Source: an uncultured Treponema sp. (lineage in GTDB: Bacteria > Spirochaetota > Spirochaetia > Treponematales > Treponemataceae). From it: 6,456 bases of DNA. Within the stretch, counting starts at the first letter, position 1, and each line of letters starts with the position of its first letter. Positions 6,265 to 6,456 of the stretch are shown here, one piece after another. The notes beneath the pieces were generated by a model, which saw only the letters and a list, made by a program, of their open reading frames with translations, did no database searches and was not told the origin of the DNA. The stretch is from NCBI GenBank assembly GCA_937902445.1, contig CALELJ010000182.1, positions 1-6,456 of the forward strand. The letters are read 5' to 3'. The translations under genes and the position numbers were made by a program.

Positions 6265-6456
6265 TCAACAGTCTTCAAGATTACTTTCCTTCAGGGCACA
6301 TTCAATTTCCTTCAGGGTGAACCCTTTCTGCATGAGTGAGACTTTGATTTTATCAGGATCTTTTTCAGCAATTTGATTAAGATAATCATGTACTTCGATG
6401 TCTGGCATATTATCCATTTTCTTAAATACATTTGGAATCATGTATCTTTGAAGACG
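6265..6456 (-). CDS. C-terminal 63 residues of an unrecognised protein (cut by the window edge)
   Basis: An open frame enters from the right edge and ends at TGA 6265-6267, giving 63 residues without a stop. I do not recognise the family. The segment is charged and probably helical: RLQRYMIPNVFKKM, then DYLNQIAEKDPDKIKVSLM, then QKGFTLKEIECALKESNLED. The final helix region has a seven-residue repeat (TLKEIE, then ALKESN) encoded by a 12-base direct repeat, TTTCCTTCAGGG on the plus strand at 6285-6296 and 6306-6317. The pattern L-M-x-x-G-F-x-x-x-x-I-x-x-A-L resembles three-helix UBA-like or RecX-like modules, which is only a resemblance. An internal ATG at 6439-6441 could give a complete 58-residue protein, but no ribosome-binding site precedes it, so a truncated gene is more likely. 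It is 113 bases upstream of the HTH-receiver gene on the same strand, with no strong terminator between them. Confidence 0.65.
   Translation of the reverse strand, partial: RLQRYMIPNVFKKMDNMPDIEVHDYLNQIAEKDPDKIKVSLMQKGFTLKEIECALKESNLEDC

Overview
The window suggests a moderate-GC bacterium, and the gene content fits a Treponema-like spirochaete: a cytoplasmic LacI-like sensor fused to GGDEF, an N-terminal-HTH response regulator, and a CYTH/DUF975/SppA operon. This assignment is inferred from protein style, not from a marker gene. The window holds five complete protein genes, one gene cut at each edge, four candidate promoters and one strong intrinsic terminator. No tRNA, rRNA, CRISPR array, insertion sequence or prophage gene is visible, and no gap between genes exceeds about 130 bases.

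Layout. At the left edge, on the minus strand, is the N-terminal ~60% of ilvD (dihydroxy-acid dehydratase, branched-chain amino acid synthesis), with its own promoter in the 85-base gap behind it. Next, also minus, is a 647-residue signalling protein: a LacI/periplasmic-binding-type sensor domain without a DNA-binding head, a GAF-like middle region, a short helical linker and an intact GGDEF diguanylate cyclase domain. A 129-base divergent promoter region separates it from a plus-strand operon of a CYTH-domain protein (class IV adenylate cyclase / triphosphatase superfamily), a DUF975 multi-pass membrane protein and an SppA-type S49 membrane protease. A 15-bp hairpin with U-tracts on both strands closes this operon. 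The same hairpin closes the convergent minus-strand gene, which encodes an excisionase/MerR-like HTH followed by a response-regulator receiver domain. The last 192 bases encode the C-terminus of an unrecognised minus-strand protein.

How the genes relate. Three of the genes concern signalling: a ligand-responsive c-di-GMP synthase, a possible nucleotide cyclase or triphosphatase, and a phospho-switchable DNA-binding protein. The other two operon members are membrane proteins, which points to envelope maintenance. The most distinctive sequence-level observation is that the GGDEF gene, the CYTH gene and the HTH-receiver gene each have a good -10 hexamer ending exactly 7 bases before the ATG, with no Shine-Dalgarno sequence. 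Their mRNAs are therefore predicted to be leaderless. By contrast, ilvD and the two downstream operon genes have normal ribosome-binding sites. I found no clear evidence of an entirely new multi-gene system.
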